Shown: positions 1 to 20,335 of the stretch, piece after piece
How the letters are laid out: the number at the start of each line of letters is the position of its first letter
Position numbering within the stretch: the stretch's first letter is position 1
DNA from: Sphaeroforma sirkka
Lineage: Eukaryota; Opisthokonta; Ichthyosporea; Ichthyophonida
Length of the DNA: 27,144 nt
Assembly: GCA_001586965.3 (NCBI GenBank)
Contig: LUCW03000199.1
Coordinates: 22,501 to 49,644 of the forward strand
Reading direction: 5' to 3'
Notes under the pieces: model-generated
The model's input: the letters and a program-made list of their open reading frames with translations, nothing else
Databases searched by the model: none
Told to the model about the DNA's origin: nothing
Program-made: the position numbers and the translations under genes

Positions 1-154
1 TTGTGGCTGTGTGTGGCTGTGTGTGTGTATGAATCTTGTTAATATGTCGCGTTTGCGTGTGTTTAACATCACTATTCTTTGAGCTTCCGTTCGCACCGGC
101 ATGCTTGTTTTTGACTATCCCAAGACATGTACCTCAGCTTACTACGATCATGTA

Positions 155-236
<82 letters not shown>

Positions 237-267
237 TTACTCTGGATACAAGCACAAACCTATCGAC
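1..267. repeat. 3' flank of the PAAT-like gene with a (TA)n tract
   Basis: No gene is seen here. The first 60 bases are TG-rich. Positions 156-234 are an uninterrupted TA dinucleotide tract of about 39 units, starting 34 bases beyond the stop codon of the minus-strand gene. Long Ile-Tyr open frames through it are artefacts of the repeat. Confidence 0.9.
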
Positions 268-1431
268 CTACAACCCAGACATCAGCCGCAGAACATCCAC
301 TCGTATACCGTCACGCAGCCCTTGCATTTGCGCGTCTATGTGTCGCATCATCCTGTCCTCGTGCGCTCTCAACATCCTCTCGACGTCGCTACCACTGACA
401 CCAATACCACACCCACACGCACCCCCACGCCTACACGTACACGCACACGTGCACAAACAATCCTCCCCCTTTCCCACACTCCCGGGTGTCGTCACTTTCG
501 ACTTCTTTTCCGATGTAATGTGCATGTTCTCCATTGAACCCTCCGTGCATACACCGTCTGTATCATCTAACGCAGTCTTCTCGTGTATTGGATTCGGTAT
601 AGCTGCGCGCGTGCTCAGCCGCATCGCGTGCGTGCCCATCTCAACCGCCGTCCGTAAACTATCTACCGCCGCCGACAGACTGTTGACAGCCGATGTCCCG
701 GTATTGACAGCACTCGTACCGCTATTCACCGCGGCTGTCAAACTGTTGACAGCAACCGTCCCGGTATTGACCGCCTGCGTCCCGCTATCCACTGCGTCTG
801 ATATGTTCGTTACTGCTCGTGTTCCGGTTTGCATAGAGGGTGTGGTTTGCACAGAGGGTGTCTCGCTATCCTCAGTCACATCCACCAAAGTCTCCGGCGC
901 ACTAAACTTGTTGTGCACTCTGATGTCGTGCGACGACCTCGTATGCCCACCCCCAGTACAACTACCTCCAGTCTGGTTATCCGCCATCAACTGCCCAAGT
1001 AACACATCTGCGAAGTTTGTACGGGCTATTTCCTGTACTTCTGTAGTGTCTTCCTCTTCAAAGTTCATCGCAATTTGACGCGTCTCAGCTGCTCCCAATT
1101 GCTCGGGCAATGCCTTTGCATGTGGCGAGTTGGTGCTGCTATCACGTGCTACAGAGCCGTCACGTGCCTGAGCTTTGTTACTTGCTGTAGAGTTGTTGTG
1201 TGTCGTCGTAGTACCCTCTGTTGCTGTTGCTGTGCTGCTGTGTGCTGTAGCACTGGCACGTGTAGTTGTGTTGTTCAGTGTGGGCTGTGTATGCGATGGT
1301 GGTGGATTGGAGATAGTTGGCGTAGGCTGGGTGCTTGGCTTAGCCTTGGTAGCCTTCGGCACTTCGGGGGCTTTTGACGCACTGAGTCCGGCTAGCAGGG
1401 ACATGAGGTGCATTGGCATCATCCCAGTGTT
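268..1431 (-). CDS. PAAT: PAAT-like exon 4 (linker, heptad repeats, C-terminal helix)
   Basis: 388 codons including the TAG stop at 270-268. The acceptor is GGCTTTCCTACAG before 1431. The order is: [13 protein letters not shown] hydrophobic segment; Thr/Ser/Asn/Ala-rich linker; about ten heptads of the type A-V-N-x-G/L-T-x (roughly 819-601); a cysteine cluster with seven Cys in 17 residues (about 466-400); then the conserved C-terminal helix. The open frame continues upstream to an ATG at 1443 and beyond, but phase and the acceptor place the exon start at 1431. Confidence 0.82.
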   Translation of the reverse strand, partial: NTGMMPMHLMSLLAGLSASKAPEVPKATKAKPSTQPTPTISNPPPSHTQPTLNNTTTRASATAHSSTATATEGTTTTHNNSTASNKAQARDGSVARDSSTNSPHAKALPEQLGAAETRQIAMNFEEEDTTEVQEIARTNFADVLLGQLMADNQTGGSCTGGGHTRSSHDIRVHNKFSAPETLVDVTEDSETPSVQTTPSMQTGTRAVTNISDAVDSGTQAVNTGTVAVNSLTAAVNSGTSAVNTGTSAVNSLSAAVDSLRTAVEMGTHAMRLSTRAAIPNPIHEKTALDDTDGVCTEGSMENMHITSEKKSKVTTPGSVGKGEDCLCTCACTCRRGGACGCGIGVSGSDVERMLRAHEDRMMRHIDAQMQGLRDGIRVDVLRLMSGL

Positions 1432-2792
1432 CTGTAGGAAAGCCATGCGAGCAAACAAGTTGAGATTGTGAGTCTACTTGCCATATAACACACACACACT
1501 CTCTCTCCCTCCCTCACACTTCCTCTGAGATTGGCTTTGGTGCTTCTGTGGTCATCATGGTTACTAAGAATGGGTGTCACACATATACCAAACTGATTCT
1601 ATATACTAGCGAGACTCCACCAAAAGAAAATAGATCCTTCAGGACTCACAATCACCTCACTTATCGCATGGATAAAAAACAACATAGTTTGACGCGTGTG
1701 ATATAGACTTGAACCCTATAGTGTAGCGTCTGTATCATTCTGATGACTCTTGCATGTGAAAACACTGAACCACTCCCCAGTGCCCGATACGATGTAGTCG
1801 GAACTTCCTGAGCTATCGAATATGAGCCGAAATGTACTCGTCTATGAGTATGCAGATATTATAGTAGATATTGGAGCGGAAGGGCCAATGCTGTATGCTC
1901 GTTCTATTTAAAAGTTACCATCCGTTTACCCGAAAAAAGCGCATTCCCTGCTCGTTTTACTGGATACAGAACCAACAACAACATGCATGATGTCACGTGC
2001 GAGCGGTGTAGGTTGTCTCGCAGTGATACAAAGAGACTTAGACTCACCGGAGGTGTACTGGACGCTGCGGCCGGGGCCGCTACCGATTTGCCGTCCACGC
2101 GAATGAAGTAGACAAAGAGCTCATCCTTAACAGCCAGCGAGAAAAACTGTGACAATGGTAGATGGTATTCATTTACGTTTACGCTTATGAAATGATAAGA
2201 GCTCATCCTTAACAGCCAGCGAGAAAAGCTGTGACAATGGTAGATTATATTCATATACGTTTACGCTTATGAAATGATAAGGGCCCATCCTAAACAGAAA
2301 GCGAGAAAAACTGTGACAATGGTAGATGGTATTCATTTACGTTTACGCTTATAAAATGATAAGAGCTCATCCTTAACCGCCAGCGAGAACAACTGTGACA
2401 ATGAAAGATGGTATTCATGTACGCTTATGAAATGATACGAGTATTATCGGTTATGAATGCACACTTTTTCTGTCCACCTATCCAGAGTTTGTATGTATGG
2501 TGTATAGCAAACTGTCTGCGTTGAAAAGGCAACTGCTTCAATAAGCTTATGAACTTACAAATACCATTGCTCATGAGTTCATTTCATATTTGGCTCTCGC
2601 ACAGTGATAGCATGCAGGGTGTATAGCAAACTGTCTAAATGAAATATAAACGTTCGACTAGATAATCATAGCCAGCGGAAAGGACTGTTGCAAAGACAGA
2701 TACTTCAGTATGTTTATGAACTTACAAATACCATTTCAAATACTGTTATACATGCATACATACATACATATATGCATACATACCATATATAA

Positions 2793-2837
<45 letters not shown>

Positions 2838-2921
2838 CATACATATACATATATATATATATGTGTGTGCATACATAAATACATACATACATACATACAT
2901 ACATACATAAATACATACATA

Positions 2922-2969
<48 letters not shown>

Positions 2970-2983
2970 GTATATAAATACAT

Positions 2984-3031
<48 letters not shown>

Positions 3032-3851
3032 CATAATATATGATATATGCGGTCAAATAGTACGGGATTACGCTACTCATATTGCACTAGCTTAATAGTG
3101 AGCGAGAGAACTCTGGCTATAATGGCACCTGATATAAACGAAGTTCATAGATGTGACTGATGCATGCACTTGCAGAGTGCGCGATAGTGTGCACGTAGCA
3201 TGGTGTAAGATACAGTACCTATATTACTATATATAATTTTTTTTTACTAACCTTGAGCTTGATTTGGCTGAGAATCATGGGCTTCTCCGGCGTGACGGTG
3301 ATACCGAACATTCTGTACGAGATACGAAAGATTATAAGTTACAATGCAATGGGGTATGAGTGTATATGCGTGAGATCATCTCACTCATCCATGTTGCATA
3401 GCTTTGTACCTACACACCCTACAGCAAATGAGTCATTTTTTAGACCGTTCCATTGTGACTTTACAGCAGCCAATATGAGTACAAATAAACGCATAGGTGG
3501 CTCTCGGATGTAAACATAGATGCAATATAGTATACAATAACATGCTGTGAGTGGCTTAGGGTTACTTGCCCTGTCACCTCGGCAGGTACCTTCATACCCG
3601 CTCAACTATTCGACTTTATGCACACAGGAAGAACATGCTATGCATTCCGTGTACATACGAGGGTTCTATACGTGTATTTTTTGCAGGTTATGGATAAGAC
3701 TCATACAAGCATATGTATCAAACGAACATGGAAAACACAATTGGTGCGATGAACGAACTTATTTTTCGAGCATAACGTGCAAGGGTTTTATGCTTACAGA
3801 TGTAGGAATGTATGTAAGTTAGAATTTTATATATACAAACATATATACAGA

Positions 3852-3935
<84 letters not shown>

Positions 3936-4340
3936 ATATATATATTATATAATATTATATATATACATATGCACATACATGCATACATGCATACATACAA
4001 TATCATATATATATATATATATAATATATATATATTATATATATATAATATATATATTATATATATAATAATATATAATGGTATATGTACACATATATAT
4101 ATAATATATAATACAACATACATACATATATTACATACATACATACATACATAATACACATACGTCACGTGCGTGCGTACACAAACATGTATATATGTAT
4201 ATATTATATATAATATAATACAATGCATATTAATAATATATATATATACATACAATATATATATATATTAATGCATACAATACATGCATGCATATATTAC
4301 ATACATATATATACATAATGTATATATATATATATATGTG

Positions 4341-4375
<35 letters not shown>

Positions 4376-4422
4376 ATATAGATATGCCACCATGCATCAC
4401 ACACACACGCACACACACATAT

Positions 4423-4470
<48 letters not shown>

Positions 4471-4478
4471 CACATACA

Positions 4479-4514
<36 letters not shown>

Positions 4515-5314
4515 TGCATGATGTGTGCATATCACAACAACACTATCTTAGACTACTCACACTCAGTTCTACCTATTGACAAATAATTGACACACGCTTT
4601 TCTCACTACCACAGACACCTATATGACCCCTGTCTCTCTTGTTGTTTCATCAGACATATTAATACATGCACAGGCATTGTGTACGAACACACGTTTGTGC
4701 ACAAATATACTTTAATGAAATACACAACAAGTGCATTTCAGGGGACACAAACATAGCACTACTTACTGGTCCATGCCCTCTTGACTGCGGTATGTGCCTA
4801 TATAACCCGTATCACTCTTCACCTCCACAGAAGCAGCCGACGAGTAGATCTCTATAGACTCCAGTTCAAAGTGTGTGCTATGTGTCACCAAATCAGATAC
4901 TCGCACGGTTACCTCTGGATAAGACAGGGGTTTACGTGCATTTATATCTAACCTCCCATTTACGCGATTGATTTTGTTGTGAATAAACTGTACGTCGTTT
5001 GTACTCTGATATTCTTGTGGGCTGTTTATACTTGCACTTTCCTCTGTGAGTGCCGATGTATTGCAATCGTTATCACGCTCATCATCTGATTTTACCACTG
5101 GATTATTTTCTCCATCTTTAGTTTTCGCTATGACGGAATGCTTACCCACTTCTTCTGGTCTATCTATAGCGACTGCATCTATTTCACATACAGAATCATG
5201 TGTTGCATGAGGAGTGAGCCGTAAGGGTCCATACTGCATGTCTATGTCATCGTTGTGTGCAAGCACTTTATGCCAATGTTCGGGGTGAGCACAGTCCCAG
5301 TTACTTATTACCAT
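268..5314 (-). CDS. PAAT: PAAT-like protein (C10orf88 homologue), 4 exons
   Basis: Spliced minus-strand gene with exons 5314-4767, 3312-3252, 2146-2048 and 1431-268; 1872 nt, about 623 aa. Phases agree at each junction (2, 0, 0) and all introns are GT-AG. What I see: an N-terminal NWD motif at residues 5-7, then a beta-rich block ([17 protein letters not shown] in exon 1, ILSQIKLK in exon 2, [12 protein letters not shown] in exon 3), a long Ser/Thr/Ala linker, and a C-terminal amphipathic helix ([19 protein letters not shown]) ending at the stop. From memory, human PAAT has the same order: SSWD near the start, an ASIGILSSARNMEV strand block, a KIKLL segment, and a terminal MDYIDQRIHELQEHIDDKI helix. 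Human PAAT is reported to bind mitochondrial inner-membrane ABC transporters (ABCB7, ABCB8, ABCB10). This protein is longer than the human one (about 445 aa) because of the repeat-rich linker. The start is the ATG at 5314; an in-frame GTG upstream at 5350 is not used. It shares a promoter region with SDA1. Family assignment rests on recalled similarity; function in this organism is inferred. Confidence 0.82.
1432..2047 (-). other. PAAT-like intron 3
   Basis: A non-coding stretch of 616 nt. It has a TC/GA-rich patch near 1495-1530 on the acceptor side. I see no other gene, and open frames reading through it are broken or read the neighbouring exon out of frame. Confidence 0.6.
2048..2146 (-). 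CDS. PAAT: PAAT-like exon 3
   Basis: 33 codons, phase 0 on both sides, with donor GTGAGT at 2047-2042. The chosen acceptor is TTGTCACAG just before 2146. An alternative in-frame acceptor (GTTAAG before 2125) would drop seven residues. The exon encodes [12 protein letters not shown] followed by an Ala/Pro-rich stretch. Its acceptor and first bases are repeated in tandem upstream (see the repeat at 2117-2437). Confidence 0.8.
2117..2437. repeat. 82-bp tandem repeat carrying a copied 3' splice site
   Basis: Four copies of an 82-bp unit. The marker CTGTG (minus-strand CACAG acceptor) falls at 2147, 2229, 2311 and 2393, exactly 82 bp apart. The copy at 2117-2147 is the real exon 3 acceptor and first codons; the other three lie in the intron. 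A divergent partial copy is visible near 2670-2702. Confidence 0.93.
2499..2743. repeat. degenerate direct repeat in PAAT-like intron 2
   Basis: GGTGTATAGCAAACTGTCT occurs at 2499 and again at 2618. A second shared block, TTATGAACTTACAAATACCA, occurs at 2547 and 2714. The second copy is lengthened by sequence resembling the 82-bp unit next door. Confidence 0.75.
2745..3045. repeat. (ACAT)n and (TA)n microsatellites in PAAT-like intron 2
   Basis: Alternating CATA tetranucleotide runs (2750-2785, 2875-2925) and TA runs (2797-2833, 2925-2968, 2990-3026). No gene is present. The non-repetitive rest of the intron, 3046-3251, shows nothing recognisable. Confidence 0.92.
3252..3312 (-). CDS. PAAT: PAAT-like exon 2 (61 nt)
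   Basis: A short exon. Acceptor CGTACAG precedes 3312 and donor GTTAGT follows 3252. One base completes a Gln codon, then 20 codons read [20 protein letters not shown]. It fits phase 2 on entry and phase 0 on exit. It supplies the central strand of the PAAT beta block (human KIKLL). Confidence 0.8.
3313..4766. repeat. PAAT-like intron 1 with large TA/ACAT block
   Basis: An intron of 1454 nt. Positions 3313-3835 are unique sequence with no convincing exon. Positions 3836-4512 are a compound block of (TA)n, (TAATA), (ACAT)n and a short (CA)n run at about 4400-4420. Positions 4513-4766 are unique. Confidence 0.85.
4767..5314 (-). CDS. PAAT: PAAT-like exon 1
   Basis: Codes residues 1-182 plus two bases of codon 183. 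It starts [14 protein letters not shown] and ends at a GTAAGT donor (4766-4761). The open frame appears to stop at a TAA, but that TAA lies in the donor (CA|GTAAGT), so it is intronic. Residues about 60-120 are acidic and low-complexity; the conserved strand block is near the 3' end of the exon. Confidence 0.85.
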
Positions 5315-5797
5315 TGTGCAAACAATAAGCGTATACGACCAACAATGCACGCTATGTATCTCTACTATCTATTATATGAACGTATCTCTGAAACCTTTAA
5401 ATATGGTATACGGACACTTAAAAACTAAAATATAAGAGAATACAATCAATACATCCATATGATTGATTTTATTGTTTGATTTTCCAAAAAGCTATGACGT
5501 AATTGAATGAGCACGTGCACGTGTAGTGATTTTATTGCGATAAGTACACATTTATTTTATATATAATTAGACAAAGTAATATCATAAACCACAGGGTTAA
5601 TGCAGTCGGTACATACTATTCTTGTATAATTATATATCGTATACGCGCATATACATGTAAGTATTCATTTATGTTTATGTACCGATAGCTGTATACGTAT
5701 ATATACAAATATATACACAAACATAATTAGATAGTCAACTACACACACATACATTTATATTTATATACTTATATACGAATCCCGTACTCGAAGAAAG
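5315..5797. promoter_or_regulatory. bidirectional promoter region between PAAT-like gene and SDA1
   Basis: 483 bp separate two divergently read start codons, so both 5' ends and their promoters must lie here or in short 5' UTRs. The region is AT-rich, with TATATA stretches near 5620-5760. Two candidate factor sites stand out: TGACGTAA at 5495-5502 and a tandem CACGTG pair at 5512-5523. Confidence 0.7.
5512..5523. promoter_or_regulatory. tandem E-box CACGTGCACGTG
   Basis: Two abutting CACGTG hexamers make a 12-bp perfect palindrome, about 275 bp upstream of the SDA1 ATG and 200 bp from the PAAT-like ATG. CACGTG is the classic bHLH-Zip (Myc/Max, USF) site. Actual binding is inferred. Confidence 0.5.
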
Positions 5798-16359
<10,562 letters not shown>

Positions 16360-16396
16360 ATAGACCTGAGCCATATGGGATGATTATGCGTACTGC

Positions 16397-16402
16397 AATA
16401 AA
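16397..16402 (+). terminator. SDA1 polyadenylation signal AATAAA
   Basis: AATAAA lies 38 bases after the stop codon, the usual place for a 3'-end signal. A second AATAAA lies at about 16486 in a repeat copy. Confidence 0.6.
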
Positions 16403-16590
16403 AGTTCAACGAAATAATCCTGGCGTATTATGTGTACTATAACGAATCAACACCATGGCGCACTATATGCCCTATAACAAAGTTGAATAAAATAATCCTG
16501 GCTGATATGTGTACAATAGTAGAAGTTGAACGAATTAATCCGGGCCTAAGTATGTGTACTATGATAAAAGGTAAACAAATTCAACTGTGC
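16400..16590. repeat. repeat copies at the SDA1 3' end
   Basis: A unit of about 40 bp (AAAGTTGAACGAAATAATCC, then TATGTGTACTAT) occurs at 16401, 16479 and 16522 with divergence, and a partial fourth near 16570. The unit contains or borders the AATAAA signal. Confidence 0.8.
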
Positions 16591-18260
16591 GGATCTATAT
16601 ATACAATCTTATCAAAGTGTGTTCTGTAAGAGCCTGCATAGTCTCCAGATATCACCTGCCGCACGACAGAACTTTCCCGTGCAATCCATTCACGTGACTA
16701 GACTGATGGAGCTATATCGTCTAATTGACGCGCTTGTTCAGCGGTCGAGTACATAGCTCCTTCCCGTGGAAGTGCGAACCTGAGAGCAAAAAGAAATGTG
16801 AAAACGAGGTCCCATATACAACTAGGATGGTAACAACATTGTGTGACTGCAGAACATTTCGCATACTTGCAAAACCAACAACACACACACAACGAGTATG
16901 TTGTACTAAATGACACGCACATACAAGCATACAGCCGCACATATATGCCGGTTGTGAAATATGTAATGTCTGTATTTAACCAAATTATTACATATATTAA
17001 GATGTGCTTGATACAAAATAACAGACGGTAGTGTCGGTACCAGATCATTCTCATATCACTCCCATGCTCTTCGTATCGTTTCTTAGTACAAGTACGTAGC
17101 AGGTTATAAACCGACCAAAAAAACATAGCCTTCTCTTCAAATAACTCAACACTAATATGCGGGATCATCATCAAAGTCACTTGCCACATATTTAACTAAT
17201 ATTACGTATATATCGGGAGCGAATATAAACATCTACGCGTATGGGACGAACAGCAGGCGCATAAATACGAAGTGAAATGTCAACCATTTCCGGTCTGCTC
17301 AAGTGTGACTGTTTCCCAAAGGTTTTAGATATATTGTAGCTCATATATGTATTTTAGAAACGAATTCAGTGGGCATGAACACTAATAAAATTAAACATGA
17401 TATGATGTTTCGTCAGAAATGAGCTGCTTATGAAAAATCCATACACTAATAAAAGTATTCTATTATAATGTAGAGACCTTGGAAACCAAGGTGGCTCCGG
17501 CTTGTCTATTGCATTTAAAATGTTTTCTGCGAGTGTATGTATACGCCTTTACTGTTATTTATTTTTGTACGCGTTCGTGACGTCCATGGCTACCCCAAGC
17601 AGTAACGATCCGATGTACGAAACATGGTACCCAATACAAGCTGGAGGATTGATGTAGTACGAATGGACTTCTTTAGAGATTCATTTATAAAATAAATTAA
17701 GAAGTTATATACCACGTAGTTCTCGTCTGCCTTGTATGGAAGTGTCATTCACAATCATCCGGTTGTGTATATAGATGTAGAAATACATATTGCAAGAACA
17801 ACCCAAAAGTAATATCAGCAATGGATTGGATATACATCACGCACTCCACAATGAACTACCTATCCCTCAGTAAACTACGAAGACTCCCAAGATCGCGGAT
17901 GAATTGGAACAATGCATTAACTTTGCATAGAAACTCGTACCATACAATTCATGTGCAGGCCACATTCTATGTCTGACAGCAATCCATAGCATTGTAATGT
18001 AGAATTGTTGGATTTAAAACTCATGTATGCTGTGCTGTTTTGTTTCATGGGGTCGTCAAGAATCAGTAACTGCGACTCAAGGCAGCAGCAGAACAATTCT
18101 GTTATATATACGGCGGTTGTCTATACAGTTATCATCATTTATTTTGCACTCTATTGATGCATTCTCAATACATTAATCACTATTTCTTTTTACCATGTCT
18201 TAAATAAAAAATGTCATAATTGATACATGTCTACATAGCTTCTAATATCTACTGCTGCAA
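16591..18260. other. spacer between convergent SDA1 and PMM
   Basis: About 1.67 kb without a confident gene. A 163-codon minus-strand open frame spans 16698-17189; it has many Cys and hydrophobic residues but no family motif, and I do not call it a gene. The rest is AT-rich with frequent stops in all frames. Confidence 0.55.
18138..18143 (-). terminator. PMM polyadenylation signal (AATAAA on minus)
   Basis: TTTATT on the plus strand reads AATAAA on the minus strand, about 118 bases downstream of the PMM stop. Confidence 0.45.
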
Positions 18261-18365
18261 TCACTGCAAGAACAACTCGGTGAGCTGCACAATACAGTCC
18301 TCCGGTGAAGTGACTGTGTGGCCAATGGTGCGCCCATCAGAGAAGATCTCGTAATCATTACCACC
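18261..18365 (-). CDS. PMM2: PMM exon 4
   Basis: 35 codons including the TGA stop. Acceptor TTCTATCCAG. Starts [10 protein letters not shown] and ends [11 protein letters not shown], like the human GGNDHEIF...ELLFS end. Confidence 0.96.
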   Translation of the reverse strand, partial: GGNDYEIFSDGRTIGHTVTSPEDCIVQLTELFLQ

Positions 18366-19719
18366 CTGGATAGAAACGAACCACGTCCCCATTAAATCAG
18401 TATATATGAATATGTATATATATATATATATATATATATCATAGAATACTATGTATCAAGCTCGAGCACGTTCCGCAGTATCTCCAATGCAACCAAGACT
18501 ATATTTTAAACATGAACTTGTGAAGTATCAACCCAGTCTGCAAGAACACACCTTGTATGTCTTATCGCCGAAGAAATGTATAGTCTTGTAGCCATCCTCT
18601 AGTAGTTGCGTCAGGCAGAAGGTCTTATCCCATCCGGTAGGGAACACATCGAAACTGATCATGCCACCAATTGAGTAGGTAAACCCGTAGTCGGCAAACT
18701 TCTCTTGTAGTGCCTTAACCATGGTAGAGCGTACGTTGTGCACCGCATCGTACTTCTCGAACTCAACCCGCTCGTCGTACGAACAGTTGCGGCCAATAGG
18801 CGACACGTTGATCATTCCTACACAAGAAAAAGAGTGGAGGAATATTCATAGCTATATTGAGTTCGTATACTAAACTTCTATGCGAACAACTGTGAGTCCG
18901 TATAGCCACTTGAGATATAGCACTAAATTGGCACAGGAATGCATGATAGGGACGATAGCAAAGCGAGGTTCTTCATCTAACCTCTGCAACAAGTGCAACC
19001 CCAATGTAGAACTAATGAGCATCACATACCGTTTCTAAATTCAATAAACGTGCCACGCTTGATGGGAATATCCAACCCCGCGATGTAAGTCAGCACGAAG
19101 TTGATGAATGTGTTCAACTTGGCATCGCCGTACTGCGCCTTGATACTAGTGGTGGGCAGGGGCTGGCCGTCCCTGAAACCAGTCAAGCCATTCTCCGAGA
19201 AGAAGTACTTGAACTTGTGCTCGGCACCCTGTCCTAGTTGTTCAATGATTTTGCTGTGATCCGAGCCACCCACTACACCGATGTGAAGATCGGGTACGGC
19301 ACCTAGCTTGGCTAAACAGTCGATCATATTCTGCTTCATATCCTGTCATGCATTGATGCCCGAGGGCTTACACGTGAATATATTGGCAGGGTTACGATAC
19401 ATACTAGAGTATCGCACATTCGATATACCACGCACCTTACACATGAAAAAAAATGCCATGAATGACAATACGGAAGGCAACAAAGCGTCACAAACTCATT
19501 ATATTCGATCTCAAGTTGCTCAGGTTTATCTGCAGCGATCGATACGATATCTAGAACTGAACAACCGATAAGGGTTCAACTGATCGCACTTTATTCCCTA
19601 TATGTTTATGAACTGGCCGCACTGACCCTCAAGCACCTTCAAGTCGCATATAGCAAAAAATAGTTGTTCAAGCCAATAGTGGAACGCGCACATACATACA
19701 CATACACATACACACACAA

Positions 19720-19771
<52 letters not shown>

Positions 19772-20033
19772 GTATATAAATGTACATCGATACACTAAAC
19801 ACACTCACATATATATTTCTATATATACAAAAATTCATATACACATATGTCCACATGGGTGTGTGCGTGTGTGTATGTGCGTTCATGTCCACAAAAACAC
19901 GTGAAATTGTATGTATGTTTGTATTTTTGAATGCATATACAGGAATACATACAAACATACATACATACATACATAACATATAACATGGATATATATACGA
20001 GTACAAACACAGACACACATACAAACAGACGCA

Positions 20034-20079
<46 letters not shown>

Positions 20080-20335
20080 GTGTGACTATCATACATGCTA
20101 TGCCTCATACAACGAATCATTCGTAGTCGACGCTCAAATATATATGGCAAAACATCTATCGGTGTATTCAGATCTATAGATTGATTGAATATGGCTTCAC
20201 TCAGTCTTCACAGAAGTTTATCATATGCAGTAATGATTCTGATCTAGTGCAGCAGAATGATAAACATACCTTACGAGCAGGGGTGAGCGTGCCGTCGACG
20301 TCAAACATGACGATCTTCTGTACTGTACCAATCAT
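18261..20335 (-). CDS. PMM2: phosphomannomutase, 4 exons
   Basis: Exons 20335-20270, 19342-19030, 18817-18552 and 18365-18261; 750 nt, 249 aa (human PMM2 is 246). Converts mannose-6-phosphate to mannose-1-phosphate for GDP-mannose, hence N-glycosylation and GPI anchors; a cytosolic HAD-superfamily dimer. Visible motifs: [11 protein letters not shown] at residues 11-21, with Asp12 as nucleophile and Asp14 as acid/base; IGVVGGSD at 43-50; [26 protein letters not shown] across exons 2-3; [23 protein letters not shown] near 208-213; GGND at 216-219 at the exon 3/4 junction. Every key HAD and cap-domain residue I can check is present. Phases are 0, 1, 0. The ATG at 20335 is chosen because the frame upstream opens with a GTG, not an ATG. 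No frame defects, in contrast to SDA1. Confidence 0.98.
18366..18551 (-). repeat. PMM intron 3 with a short TA tract
   Basis: 186 nt with a TA run at about 18415-18439. No other feature. Confidence 0.8.
18552..18817 (-). CDS. PMM2: PMM exon 3
   Basis: 266 nt, acceptor TTCTTGTGTAG, donor GTGTGTTC, phase 0 exit. Contains [20 protein letters not shown] and [10 protein letters not shown], ending FFGDKTYK. Confidence 0.97.
19030..19342 (-). CDS. PMM2: PMM exon 2
   Basis: 313 nt, acceptor GCATGACAG, donor GTATGTG, phase 1 exit. Reads from [13 protein letters not shown] through VVGGSD to RGTFIEFRN. The junction with exon 1 gives the same residue spacing as human PMM2, so no micro-exon is missing. 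Confidence 0.97.
19343..20269 (-). repeat. PMM intron 1 with microsatellites
   Basis: 927 nt. (CA)n at 19692-19740, (TA)n at 19740-19768 and 20038-20076, and a short CATA run near 19955-19975. 19343-19690 is unique. No extra exon is needed. Confidence 0.88.
20270..20335 (-). CDS. PMM2: PMM exon 1 (catalytic DVDGT)
   Basis: 22 codons with [12 protein letters not shown], donor GTATGT, phase 0 exit. Carries both catalytic aspartates. Confidence 0.97.

Noticed and set aside
101..1078. Plus-strand 325-codon frame with a poly-Ile/Tyr stretch
   Set aside because: It reads the TA microsatellite and then the antisense of PAAT-like exon 4, whose minus frame has the family features and matching splice phases.
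2736..3080. Ile-Tyr and Tyr-Val-Cys repeat frames, also at 3827-4530, 6334-6974, 10437-11369, 11821-12465, 13257-13795, 14215-14565, 19598-20092 and 24363-25120
   Set aside because: They are translations of (TA)n, (ACAT)n and (CA)n microsatellites, which are open in several frames because the unit lacks stops.
4763..4766. TAA as the real stop of the exon 1 frame of the PAAT-like gene
   Set aside because: The TAA overlaps a canonical GTAAGT donor, and the next exon continues in phase with family-like sequence.
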